The notes under the pieces are model-generated. The model saw only the letters and a program-made list of their open reading frames with translations, made no database searches and had not been told where the DNA came from. 25,695 nt of DNA. It comes from JARDZI01 sp041639705. Lineage in GTDB: Bacteria; Bacillota; Clostridia; Clostridiales; Caloramatoraceae. Shown here one piece after another: positions 6,018 through 14,652 of this stretch. The DNA lies in contig JBEQBT010000013.1 in assembly GCA_041639705.1 (NCBI GenBank), forward strand, positions 1 to 25,695, in the 5' to 3' direction. The position numbers were made by a program, and so were the translations under genes. Positions within the stretch are counted from its first letter, which is position 1. Each line of letters opens with the position of its first letter.

Positions 6018-6645
6018 ATTTGTTAATCATTGTTTTTACTTTCATAAGTCTTGTTAGGTTTCCTCTTTCGTTTTCGTCCAGCTTCATTGTGATATACTTT
6101 ATTGTTTCTTCCAGTTGAGGAATCATTACATATTCTAGGGCATTAACCCTTCTTCTTGTTTTCTCTATTTCATCCGCCATTAACTGGCATGCCTTTTCAA
6201 CCTCGGCAAGCTCTAAAAGATTTGGCAATATATCATTGAGTTTTTTTATTGCTCCATCTAGTTCTCCAGAGGTCTGAGCAAAACCATATGGGTAAATGCT
6301 TGCACCCTCCTTTGATTCTCTTACAAACTTCATTACAGGAACATTTACGCTCATGATATTTTTTCTAGTTATGTCAAGTTCAATCTTCTCAGTAGGCATT
6401 ATAAGTGCCTCTTCAAACATTTCAGTTGACATAACTGCCTTCGCCATGGTGAATTCCTTTAAAGATGAAGTGAGCTTATCCTCAACGCTAAGCCTTAACT
6501 CATTGTTCTTTCTTACAAGATCAATGAATCTTTTCATTAATTCGTCCTGCTTATCCTTTAAAAGCTTATGCCCTCTTGATGCAGTTTTTAATCTCTTCTT
6601 AAGGCGGGTCAGCTCCATTCTCGTTGGGTTTACGTTGAGTCTCAT
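6016..6645 (-). CDS. ntpD: V-type ATP synthase subunit D
   Basis: Subunit D is the central rotor stalk, a long antiparallel coiled coil inserted in the A3B3 head and coupled through C to the proteolipid ring. The 209 residues fit the family. The N-terminus MRLNVNPTRMELTRLKKRL is the typical opening, followed by a helical segment to about 75, a middle region, and a second long helix (ALEYVMIPQLEETIKYI) near the C-terminus. It starts 2 bases after the stop of subunit B and is the last gene of the operon, with its stop codon inside the terminator hairpin. Confidence 0.95.
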   Translation of the reverse strand: MRLNVNPTRMELTRLKKRLKTASRGHKLLKDKQDELMKRFIDLVRKNNELRLSVEDKLTSSLKEFTMAKAVMSTEMFEEALIMPTEKIELDITRKNIMSVNVPVMKFVRESKEGASIYPYGFAQTSGELDGAIKKLNDILPNLLELAEVEKACQLMADEIEKTRRRVNALEYVMIPQLEETIKYITMKLDENERGNLTRLMKVKTMINK

Positions 6646-6647
6646 AT

Positions 6648-8030
6648 CTATTCATCCCCTCTATCGGGAAGATATTTATCAATATACTCATCTCTAATTC
6701 TCTTGAGTTCTCCCTTTGGAAGTATTGATAGAAGCTCCCATCCTAGGTTTAATGTCTCTTCTATTGTTCTATTTGTATACTCACCTTGTGAAACATATTT
6801 TTTCTCAAATTCATCTGCGAACTTTGCATAAAGCTTATCTACATCGGATAATGCAGATTCTCCAAGTATTACTGCAAGCTCCTTTGCCTGCTTGCCCTGG
6901 GCATAGGCAGAGAAAAGCTGGTTCATCGTATCAGCATGATCTTCCCTAGTTTTATCCCTACCAATTCCCTTATCCTTAAGTCTTGATAGTGATGGTAGCA
7001 CGTCTATAGGAGGCATTATTGCCCTTCTATGTAGCTCACGGCTTAATATTATCTGTCCCTCAGTAATATAACCTGTAAGGTCAGGTATTGGATGGGTTTT
7101 GTCATCCTCAGGCATTGTAAGTATAGGAATCTGTGTAATTGAACCCTTTTTTCCCCTTATTCTGCCTGCTCTTTCATATAGTGTTGCAAGGTCAGTATAT
7201 AGGTAGCCCGGGTATCCACGTCTTCCTGGCACTTCCTTTCTTGCAGCTGAAACCTCTCTTAGGGCTTCTGCATAGTTTGTCATGTCAGTCATAATAACCA
7301 GAACTTGCATATCCTTTTCATAAGCAAGGTACTCAGCACAGGTAAGTGCCATTCTTGGAGTTGCAATTCTCTCAACTACAGGGTCATTTGCCAGGTTTAT
7401 AAATAGCACTGCTCTGTCTATGGCGCCTGTTTTCTTAAAGTCCTCAATAAAGAAATCTGCTTCTTCAAAGGTTATACCCATTGCAGCAAATACAACTGCA
7501 AATTTTTCTTCTCCACCTAAAACCTTTGCCTGTCTTGCAATTTGTGCTGCAAGCCTTGAGTGCGGAAGTCCAGAGGCTGAAAATATTGGCAGCTTCTGCC
7601 CTCTAACAAGTGTGTTTAACCCATCTATTGCTGAAATACCTGTTTGAATAAACTCTGATGGGTAGTCTCTAGAAACAGGATTAATTGGTTCACCTTCTAT
7701 ATCAACCCTTTTCTCAGGTATTATTTTAGGTCCACCATCCTTTGGTTTTCCTATTCCATCAAATACCCTTCCAAGCATATCTGTTGATAGACTAAGATCC
7801 AATGCCTTTCCTAAAAATCTAACCTTGCTGTCCTTAAGATTTATTCCAGCTGAACTTTCAAATAGCTGAATAAGTGCCTTATCCTCTGTTATTTCAAGTA
7901 TTTTACCACGCCTTATTTCTCCTGTTTGAGTTTCTATTTCTACCTGTTCATTATAGGTTGCTCCCTCTACTTTTTCCACAAGCATTAGTGGACCTGCAAC
8001 CATACTTATGGTTCTGTATTCCTTAAGCAT
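6648..8030 (-). CDS. ntpB: V-type ATP synthase subunit B
   Basis: Subunit B is the non-catalytic member of the A3B3 head. The 460-residue length is normal. As expected for B rather than A, the Walker A position carries SASGLPHSRLA (151-161) instead of a GxxxxGKT loop. MPPIDVLPSLSRLKDKGIG near the C-terminus supplies the arginine that reaches into the catalytic site of A. Its ATG follows the stop codon of subunit A with no gap, so translation is coupled. Frame and length show no damage. Confidence 0.97.
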   Translation of the reverse strand: MLKEYRTISMVAGPLMLVEKVEGATYNEQVEIETQTGEIRRGKILEITEDKALIQLFESSAGINLKDSKVRFLGKALDLSLSTDMLGRVFDGIGKPKDGGPKIIPEKRVDIEGEPINPVSRDYPSEFIQTGISAIDGLNTLVRGQKLPIFSASGLPHSRLAAQIARQAKVLGGEEKFAVVFAAMGITFEEADFFIEDFKKTGAIDRAVLFINLANDPVVERIATPRMALTCAEYLAYEKDMQVLVIMTDMTNYAEALREVSAARKEVPGRRGYPGYLYTDLATLYERAGRIRGKKGSITQIPILTMPEDDKTHPIPDLTGYITEGQIILSRELHRRAIMPPIDVLPSLSRLKDKGIGRDKTREDHADTMNQLFSAYAQGKQAKELAVILGESALSDVDKLYAKFADEFEKKYVSQGEYTNRTIEETLNLGWELLSILPKGELKRIRDEYIDKYLPDRGDE

Positions 8031-9794
8031 TTACTTCGCCTCCCCCACTAAAGATTCTATTTCCTGTTTGAGAGCTTCAGATATTTCATCAATCTTTCTA
8101 AGTTCTGTTTCAGATATATACTTTGCCCTTGCTATTCTCTCTCTTACAGGCAGGGAAAGGATTTTATTTAAGTACACCCCTTCATCTAATGCCCTGTGGC
8201 CTAATTCATTGAAGTCAAGTATTAGTCCTAGCATCTTGTGCTGCTTAGGTATTGATGTATATGTGTCCACCTCGTGGAATGCATTCTGATGGAGATAATC
8301 TTCCCTTAGGGACCTTGCTGATTCAAGGGTTAACCTATCACTTTCTGACAGTGAGTCTATACCAACAAGCCTCACTATTTCGTCAAGCTCTGATTCCTCT
8401 TCAAGAATCCTCATAGCCTCTCTTTCCATTTCATACCAACCTTTTTCTCCTGCCTTTTCAATGGCTGGAGCTACCTTATCAAGATATAATGAATAACTCT
8501 CCAACCAGTTTATTGCAGGAAAATGTCTTCTATATGCAAGATTAGCATCAAGACCCCAGAATACCTTTACAACCTTAAGAGTTGCCTGTGTTACAGGCTC
8601 AGATAAGTCTCCACCTGGAGGTGATACTGCGCCAATAACAGTTAGGGCTCCTATTCTGCCTTCACTTCCAAGGCATACAAATTTTCCAGCTCTTTCATAA
8701 AACTCTGCAAGACGTGAGGCTAAATATGCTGGATATCCTTCTTCACCAGGCATTTCCTCAAGACGACCTGACATTTCTCTAAGAGCCTCTGCCCATCTTG
8801 ATGTAGAGTCTGCCATAACCGCTACTGAATAGCCCATATCTCTAAAATATTCTGCAATTGTAATACCTGTATATATTGACGCTTCACGAGCAGCAACTGG
8901 CATGTTGGAGGTATTTGCAATAAGAACTGTTCTTTTCATGAGTGGCTCCCCAGTTTTTGGATCTTTTAGCTCTGGGAATTCCATTAATACATCAGTCATT
9001 TCATTTCCACGTTCTCCACAGCCTATGTATACTATTATTTCGGCATCTGCCCACTTTGCAAGCTGATGCTGAACAACTGTTTTTCCACTTCCAAAGGGTC
9101 CTGGAACACACGCAGTTCCTCCCTTTGCAACAGGGAAAAAGGTATCTATTACCCTTTGTCCTGTTATCATTGGCTCATCTGGAGCTAATTTGTTTGCATA
9201 GGGTCTGCCCTTTCTAACTGGCCATTTTTGAAGCATAGTTACATCCTTGATTTCACCCTTGGGATTTTTTATGCTTGCTATAACATCCAGTATTGTGAAA
9301 TCCCCGGATTTAATTTCAACAATTTCACCTTCGATTCCAATTGGAACCATTACTCTATGTTCAACTATTGAAGTTTCTTGTATTAAACCAATTATGTCAC
9401 CTGCTGCAACTTTTTCTCCTGGTTTTTTTACAGGGGTAAATCCCCATTTCTTTTCCCTATCAAGAACAGGAACATCAATACCTCTTGTAATATAATTTCC
9501 TGCCTGCTTTGCTATTGTCTCAAGTGGTCTTTGAATACCATCAAACATAGCTTCAATAAGTCCTGGGGCAAGTTCAACACTTAATGGTTCCCCAGTTGTC
9601 ACAACAGGACCTCCAGGACCTAAGCCTGAGGTTTCCTCATATACCTGGATTGAAGCCTTATCTCCCCTCATTTCAATTATTTCGCCAATGAGCTTTTTAT
9701 CTCCAACCCTTACAACGTCAAACATCTTTGCCTGGCCCATTTCCTCTGCAATAACCAAAGGTCCTGAAACCTTTATAATTCTTCCGATGCTCAA
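8031..9794 (-). CDS. ntpA: V-type ATP synthase catalytic subunit A
   Basis: This is the ATP-hydrolysing or ATP-synthesising subunit of the peripheral head. I place the start at a TTG (9794), giving 587 residues. It lies 8 bases after AAGGAAGG and 4 bases after the stop of subunit F, and it yields the usual N-terminus LSIGRIIKVSGPLVIAEEM (TTG read as Met). The open frame extends 24 codons further, but that part overlaps subunit F in another frame and looks non-native. The Walker A motif GPFGSGKT is at 232-239. GCGERGNEMTDVL and SRWAEALREMSGRLEEMPGE are the other conserved nucleotide-site stretches. The bulge domain characteristic of A subunits is present at about 110-185. Confidence 0.97.
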   Translation of the reverse strand: MSIGRIIKVSGPLVIAEEMGQAKMFDVVRVGDKKLIGEIIEMRGDKASIQVYEETSGLGPGGPVVTTGEPLSVELAPGLIEAMFDGIQRPLETIAKQAGNYITRGIDVPVLDREKKWGFTPVKKPGEKVAAGDIIGLIQETSIVEHRVMVPIGIEGEIVEIKSGDFTILDVIASIKNPKGEIKDVTMLQKWPVRKGRPYANKLAPDEPMITGQRVIDTFFPVAKGGTACVPGPFGSGKTVVQHQLAKWADAEIIVYIGCGERGNEMTDVLMEFPELKDPKTGEPLMKRTVLIANTSNMPVAAREASIYTGITIAEYFRDMGYSVAVMADSTSRWAEALREMSGRLEEMPGEEGYPAYLASRLAEFYERAGKFVCLGSEGRIGALTVIGAVSPPGGDLSEPVTQATLKVVKVFWGLDANLAYRRHFPAINWLESYSLYLDKVAPAIEKAGEKGWYEMEREAMRILEEESELDEIVRLVGIDSLSESDRLTLESARSLREDYLHQNAFHEVDTYTSIPKQHKMLGLILDFNELGHRALDEGVYLNKILSLPVRERIARAKYISETELRKIDEISEALKQEIESLVGEAK

Positions 9795-9798
9795 GCTA

Positions 9799-10128
9799 TC
9801 AACCTTCCTTCTTTGATAATATATCAACTCCGACAGCTTTCTCAACATTGCTTCGAATCTTTGCAAGTCCTATGCCTAGGCTTCCCTGACTTCCTGGTAT
9901 TAGAATGATTGCGGGAAGCATTTCATTCTTATATCTTGCAATAGTTTCTTCAATGTCCTTAGCTATTGTCTCTGTAACAAATATCAATCCATAACCTTCT
10001 CTAGCCATGCTATCAATGGCCTTCATGGCTTCTTCACTATTTTCAGCAGCCTTAACTGTCATACCAAGGGATAGGAAACCTAGTACTGCATCTCTTTCCC
10101 CCACTACTCCAATTTTATACATATACAT
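9799..10128 (-). CDS. ntpF: V-type ATP synthase subunit F
   Basis: Subunit F is a small Rossmann-like rotor protein that binds subunit D. The protein is 109 residues from the ATG at 10128, which has AAAGG 7 bases upstream, or 107 from the ATG at 10122. Either gives MYKIGVVGERDAVLGFLSLGM, the family opening. A longer reading from 10164 adds 12 residues without support. The gene overlaps the end of subunit C by 14 bases and ends 4 bases before subunit A, with its last codons forming the ribosome binding site of A. Confidence 0.92.
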   Translation of the reverse strand: MYMYKIGVVGERDAVLGFLSLGMTVKAAENSEEAMKAIDSMAREGYGLIFVTETIAKDIEETIARYKNEMLPAIILIPGSQGSLGIGLAKIRSNVEKAVGVDILSKKEG

Positions 10129-11104
10129 CACGCATCCTTTCCCTAATCTTTTCTGGATGCACATTGCTCTTCTTTCCTGTTAGTATAATTCTTAATGCTC
10201 TTATTTCGTTTTCCCGGGCGTAAATATATGCAACAATAGGTTCAGTTCCAAGGCTTATGAACTTGGATTTCTTAATATGGTCGAGTATATAATTATCCCC
10301 ATACCTATCAATGCTTCCCAAATCACCATTTCTAATATATTCTGCAATGCATTGATCTGACCATTTCGAAAAATTAGTATAGGATAGTTTTTCTGCAAAC
10401 CTTTCTAAGGTTTCATTTATAAAGCTTGCAAACCGATCATACTCAAGTGTTCCGCCACTTATAAATACCTTGTCTAAAAACTCAATGCTTTTTTCCTGAG
10501 CCTTTATTCTAATAAATGTTTTCAAATTAGTTATGTCAATGTTAAATTTCACAAATTCGATTAAATAGTCATATTTACTATTTTTAGCTATTTCCAAAGC
10601 ATATTCATAAATACCCTTATCAACAATCAAGTCAATATCCTGTGGGTCACCTGTTACACTAAAGGTTGATACTGCCTTTTGTACTGTTTTAATAACAGTA
10701 TCAGGTATATCGTTGTAGCTCTCCTCTAAAATCATTTGTTTTAAACTTACTATTGGAATTGTTCCTACATTAATTATTATACTTGAGGTATCAAAACCAG
10801 AAAACTTACCCTTTAAAATGCTTTTTATGTTGTGTCCATCATAGTGTACTGCAAGAACATCTATAATTTCATGAACTGGTATAATACTATACATAAACTG
10901 ATAAAAATCCTGAAGTGCATTTTTTAAACCACTTTCATAGGAATCTGAAGTTATGTACTCTCCATACTGAGTATCTTGAATCATTTTAATAGAATCTGAG
11001 AAATCCTTTGCATCTATTAATGTATCAAGTTTCGCCCTGTTCAATAATTTATTTTCCATGGCTTTTATTCGAGCAATACTATGGGCAAATATTGTATAAT
11101 CCAT
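10115..11104 (-). CDS. ntpC: V-type ATP synthase subunit C
   Basis: Subunit C (equivalent to eukaryotic subunit d and archaeal AtpC) is the funnel that joins the central stalk to the proteolipid ring. The 329 residues are almost wholly helical, as in the family. Recognisable parts are the N-terminal YTIFAHSIARIKAMENKLL and the C-terminal EPIVAYIYARENEIRALRII, which matches the conserved end of AtpC/NtpC. The start ATG follows GGAGG by 7 bases. An overlapping ATG one frame away just upstream is not used. Confidence 0.95.
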   Translation of the reverse strand: MDYTIFAHSIARIKAMENKLLNRAKLDTLIDAKDFSDSIKMIQDTQYGEYITSDSYESGLKNALQDFYQFMYSIIPVHEIIDVLAVHYDGHNIKSILKGKFSGFDTSSIIINVGTIPIVSLKQMILEESYNDIPDTVIKTVQKAVSTFSVTGDPQDIDLIVDKGIYEYALEIAKNSKYDYLIEFVKFNIDITNLKTFIRIKAQEKSIEFLDKVFISGGTLEYDRFASFINETLERFAEKLSYTNFSKWSDQCIAEYIRNGDLGSIDRYGDNYILDHIKKSKFISLGTEPIVAYIYARENEIRALRIILTGKKSNVHPEKIRERMRDVYV

Positions 11105-11124
11105 TCATACACCTCCTCATGAGG

Positions 11125-11730
11125 TTACCTGCCTTCAAATAGAAGGTTTGCTAAATCACCCTCAAGGCTGTCCCTTAATAATCTTATTTGGGATTCAATC
11201 GAACAATTAATTTCAAGACCACCATGTACTAATATGAAACCTGGGCCTATGTTCCTGGCTTCTTCGCTTATTTTAATCAAACCCTTTTTACCCATTGCAT
11301 TCAATTTATCATTTACAACAGTAATAAAAGATGGTTGTATCCTTCCCATATCCTTTTCCGAGAAAATGATTTCCTCCTCCCCAGACTCAACGCTACTAAG
11401 AAGTACCTTCTCAATAAAATCAAAATAATCCTTATCATCCATTTGGTTTATCCTGCCAACTACATTATCTAAAACCTTATCAATAGCTTCCTGCTTTGCA
11501 AATAAAACTTCATTTCTTGAATCCAGCTGTGACCTTGACATAAGTCTTTCTTTTCTTTCTAGGCCATCACGTTCAGCCTTTGATTTCATGTTATTCATTA
11601 TTTCATCAGCCTTATTTTTTGCCTGACTAATGATATCTTCCGCCTTAGCTATTGCTTCATTTTCTATTTGCTTAGCCCTATCTTCATTATCCTTGATTAT
11701 TCTATTTTTAAGATTTTCAATGACCGCCAT
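11125..11730 (-). CDS. ntpE: V-type ATP synthase subunit E
   Basis: Subunit E pairs with subunit G to form the peripheral stator stalk. The 201-residue protein has a charged helical N-terminal half (about 1-100, rich in Lys, Glu and Ala, suited to coiled-coil pairing with G) and a mixed alpha/beta C-terminal head with the conserved RNIGPGFILVHGGLEINCSI (159-178), typical of AtpE. The ATG has GGGAG about 8 bases upstream. It lies directly between the proteolipid gene and subunit C. Confidence 0.93.
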   Translation of the reverse strand: MAVIENLKNRIIKDNEDRAKQIENEAIAKAEDIISQAKNKADEIMNNMKSKAERDGLERKERLMSRSQLDSRNEVLFAKQEAIDKVLDNVVGRINQMDDKDYFDFIEKVLLSSVESGEEEIIFSEKDMGRIQPSFITVVNDKLNAMGKKGLIKISEEARNIGPGFILVHGGLEINCSIESQIRLLRDSLEGDLANLLFEGR

Positions 11731-11742
11731 TTCGCCACTCCC

Positions 11743-12249
11743 TTATACAGGTATATTAACTATCATTAGGATTGATGTAATAAGTGCAATAACTGCATAG
11801 GTTTCAACCATTACTGCATATATAACTCCACTGAAAAATTTTTCAGGTCTCTTTGCAAGAATTTGAATACCTGCAGTAGCTGTTCTACCCTGATATATTG
11901 CTGCTCTATACTGAACAAAAGCTGATGGCAGCGCAGCACCGAAAAATAAAAATCCTTGACTTAGTGTTAATGGTGCAATTGTTCCTGTGAAAAGCCCTAT
12001 TCTTTGAAGAAGTATTAGAGCAGTGATAAACCCATAGAAACCCTGTGTACCAGGAATAACCTGAAGAATCAGTGTCTTTCCGAATTTTTCTGGATCCTCT
12101 GTTATAAGTCCTGCAGCAGCCTCACCAACCATTCCAACTCCTCTTGCTGAGCCTATTCCTGCCAATAGTGCTGCCAATGCTGCTCCAAATACTGCAAGTA
12201 TTGGTCCTCCATAAGTCTTTAAAAAATCAAGAAAATTAGTAAATTCCAT
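11743..12249 (-). CDS. ntpK: V-type ATP synthase proteolipid subunit K, predicted sodium-binding
   Basis: Subunit K forms the membrane rotor ring. The 168-residue protein has four membrane helices (two fused hairpins), like Enterococcus hirae NtpK. The ion-binding carboxylate is Glu149 in AVMVETYA. The accompanying Na+ ligands of NtpK also match: Thr68 and Gln69 in PGTQGFYG, Gln120 in IYQGR, and Ile65 in place of Leu61 (a backbone ligand). The first hairpin has no equivalent acid, so one ion is expected per four-helix unit. This points to Na+ rather than H+ transport. The ATG follows a strong AAGGAGG. Confidence 0.95.
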   Translation of the reverse strand: MEFTNFLDFLKTYGGPILAVFGAALAALLAGIGSARGVGMVGEAAAGLITEDPEKFGKTLILQVIPGTQGFYGFITALILLQRIGLFTGTIAPLTLSQGFLFFGAALPSAFVQYRAAIYQGRTATAGIQILAKRPEKFFSGVIYAVMVETYAVIALITSILMIVNIPV

Positions 12250-12265
12250 AATAAATCCTCCTTAA

Positions 12266-14176
12266 TTAACTCTTTTTTACATTTATGAATCTAGTATTTA
12301 TTTTAAAAGGTGTATAAGGTCTTCCACCGCCTTCATAAAATTTACCAAAGAACTCAAGAAATTGCAATCTACAGGTATGCACAAATGCTCCCAATATTCC
12401 TATTAGGAAATTAAATGTATGTCCAAATACAAATATTATAGGTCCTGCTATAAAAACTGCTGGTCCACTGACCATACCAATAAGCAGGTTAAATGCCCAG
12501 CCTATAAGGCTCGTAGCAAGCCCTAGTGCCAGCAATCTTGAATATGAAAGAACATCCCCTAAATAACCTGTTATTCCATAAAGGCCATACAAGCCTCCAA
12601 AGAACTTTCCTACAATAGTTTCATTGCTTCTCCCTTGAGTTGCAACCAGTCCTACTGCACATACTATTGAAAGTACCTTTGGGAAGGTTCCACCAACTAT
12701 AAAAAGCAATACTAGCCCAATTATTAACCCATACCAAAATAAAACATCATAAACTGCATCTAAGATTTTTCCTGCCTTGATTAACATGTATCCTTTTACT
12801 CCAAGGCCAGTAAACAAATGCACTAAGCCAAACACCATTGACCAGATTAATACATCCATAGGCTTACTAACAGGGTCAATCCATAGTGGAGTCAACTTAA
12901 TTATTCCGCCGAAAAAGCTTCCATACAGGAAACCAAATATAATAGTTGGAATACTTCCATATACCAAAAGCTTAGCCATTTTTTTAGTTCCTTCACTTAA
13001 TTCCATGAATCTTAGTGCAAATATCCCTCCAGCTGCCATTACAATGCCATAACCTATATCTGCCATCATCATTCCGAAAAAGAACAGGAAAAAAGGTGCT
13101 ATTATAGGTGTTGGATCCACCTCAGTTTGAAGTGGCAGGCTATAGAGAGCTGTTATTGCTTCAAATGGTTCTGCAAAAGAGTTGTTTCTTAGAGCAATTG
13201 GATACTCCTCCTCTTCCCCAGGTTCTTCAATAAGAATATATACATCCTTAAATTCCTTTTCAAGCTTAGATTGTATTTCCTCAGCCTTGTCCTTAAATAC
13301 CCATCCCTGAAGAATAAATGTTTCATTCGTTTTCACAAGCTTAAATATTGATTTTTCCTTTTCAAGCTTTACTGAGTAAAAATCATATATTCTTTCAATA
13401 TCCCTCATACTTTCAGCTAAGCTATTTGCTCTTTCACTTAGCCTCACAACCTCTTCATCTAGCTTAATGCTTTGTTGTTTGAGCTCATTTACCTTCTCAC
13501 TGGGTAATATACTTAATTCTGAAGTAGCTCTTGAAAAACCATACTTTTTGAGAATTTCAGAAACACCCTGGGAGTCATTGATGTGACAAAGCAAAAACAA
13601 ATTTATATCCTGTTGCACTTCAGATATCTTTTCGATGTAAATATCCTCAAACTCGTTATTTAATTCTTCGTAAAGATTGGATTCATATTTATTATTTAGG
13701 GATCCAATAAAATAGGATGCTTTTTTCATTCTCTCAAGCTCTTTTGAAGTCACATCAAGATTAACCCAATTTGAGTATTGTTCTAATAATGAGCTCACCT
13801 TGCTTTTTTCACTTTTATTCAGGTTTATTCCATCCTCAACTTCTTTACATCCTGCATAGATTTTTTTCCAATCTATTTTATCCTGCAATACATCAAAGTC
13901 ATCCTTTAATATGACCTCTCTTTTAGAAAGAAGTCCACCCTTTTTAGGGCTATATTGTTTTAAAAACTCATATGTAATTTTAACTTGATTAAATTCCATT
14001 TCTGTATCTGATACAACTTTACTCTCTTTAAAAAAATCTACTCCTTCAAAATCCATTTCAGCTTGGCTTAAATCTACAATATGAATAGATTCTTCTGTTT
14101 GAATTAAGTTTAAAATATCTTCCTTTAGACTTTGAGGAGCAGCCAGGGTTATTTTATTCATTTTAACTATTGCCAT
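12266..14176 (-). CDS. ntpI: V-type ATP synthase subunit I (a-type stator subunit)
   Basis: Subunit I holds the two half-channels through which ions reach the rotor ring. The 636 residues divide into a cytosolic coiled-coil half (about 1-335) and a membrane half with seven to eight helices (about 340-620). The two functionally important arginines are visible in GDVLSYSRLLALGLA and in HTCRLQFLEFFGKFYEGGG, the latter close to the C-terminus. The ATG at 14176 overlaps the end of the subunit G gene by 14 bases, with GAGAGG 13 bases upstream, so coupling to subunit G translation is likely. Confidence 0.95.
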   Translation of the reverse strand: MAIVKMNKITLAAPQSLKEDILNLIQTEESIHIVDLSQAEMDFEGVDFFKESKVVSDTEMEFNQVKITYEFLKQYSPKKGGLLSKREVILKDDFDVLQDKIDWKKIYAGCKEVEDGINLNKSEKSKVSSLLEQYSNWVNLDVTSKELERMKKASYFIGSLNNKYESNLYEELNNEFEDIYIEKISEVQQDINLFLLCHINDSQGVSEILKKYGFSRATSELSILPSEKVNELKQQSIKLDEEVVRLSERANSLAESMRDIERIYDFYSVKLEKEKSIFKLVKTNETFILQGWVFKDKAEEIQSKLEKEFKDVYILIEEPGEEEEYPIALRNNSFAEPFEAITALYSLPLQTEVDPTPIIAPFFLFFFGMMMADIGYGIVMAAGGIFALRFMELSEGTKKMAKLLVYGSIPTIIFGFLYGSFFGGIIKLTPLWIDPVSKPMDVLIWSMVFGLVHLFTGLGVKGYMLIKAGKILDAVYDVLFWYGLIIGLVLLFIVGGTFPKVLSIVCAVGLVATQGRSNETIVGKFFGGLYGLYGITGYLGDVLSYSRLLALGLATSLIGWAFNLLIGMVSGPAVFIAGPIIFVFGHTFNFLIGILGAFVHTCRLQFLEFFGKFYEGGGRPYTPFKINTRFINVKKS

Positions 14177-14489
14177 GGCTATTCACTATCCTCTCAATAA
14201 CCATATTTACAGCACTGTTCATCAGCTCTGCTGGTACATTTGCAAGCTTCTTTCTTGAACTTTGACTTTCTTCAATTATGGGTTTTGAAGCTTCCCTAGC
14301 TTCCAGTTCATATTTAGAAATAATACTTTTATAATATTCATCTGCCTTTTCCTTTGCAGTTTCAATAATGGATTCAGCCTCATCCTTGGAGTTTTTTAGA
14401 ATCTTTGAAGCTTCAGCCTGGGCTTTTTTAATTATTTCTTCACCCTCCTTCTCAGTATCAGTTATTTTTTTTATTACATCATATGCCAA
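14163..14489 (-). CDS. ntpG: V-type ATP synthase subunit G/H (peripheral stalk)
   Basis: The 108-residue protein is a continuous charged helix (Lys, Glu, Ala-rich from about 5 to 75) with a short C-terminal end, typical of the stalk subunit called G or H (AhaH/NtpG) that pairs with subunit E. It is the first gene of the operon. The start is TTG with AGGTGG 7 bases upstream. No ATG is available in frame nearby. A -10-like TATAAT lies about 55 bases upstream. The naming (G versus H) differs between organisms. Confidence 0.85.
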   Translation of the reverse strand: MAYDVIKKITDTEKEGEEIIKKAQAEASKILKNSKDEAESIIETAKEKADEYYKSIISKYELEAREASKPIIEESQSSRKKLANVPAELMNSAVNMVIERIVNSHGNS

Positions 14490-14541
14490 AATATCACCAC
14501 CTCTGAGTAAAGAATTAATTGTAATGGAATATATAGATATA

Positions 14542-14547
14542 ATTATA
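14542..14547 (-). promoter_or_regulatory. candidate -10 element of the V-type ATPase operon promoter
   Basis: On the minus strand TATAAT lies 53 bases before the TTG start of the first operon gene. A recognisable -35 is missing in this extremely AT-rich spacer, so the assignment is tentative. Confidence 0.4.
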
Positions 14548-14652
14548 CAATATTTTCACTTAAAATATAATAAAATTTATAAAAAAAATGAATATAGTAA
14601 GATTTTTTCATTCAATTATCATAATTTTTATAATATTATTTAAAAATTAATA

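Noticed and set aside
9795..9866. 24-residue N-terminal extension of V-ATPase subunit A
   Set aside because: It lies inside the subunit F gene in another frame and lacks family similarity. The TTG at 9794 gives the conserved N-terminus with a good ribosome binding site.
6016..14489. V-type ATPase operon as a novel system
   Set aside because: All nine genes are present in an order usual for clostridia. Only the ion specificity is worth comment.
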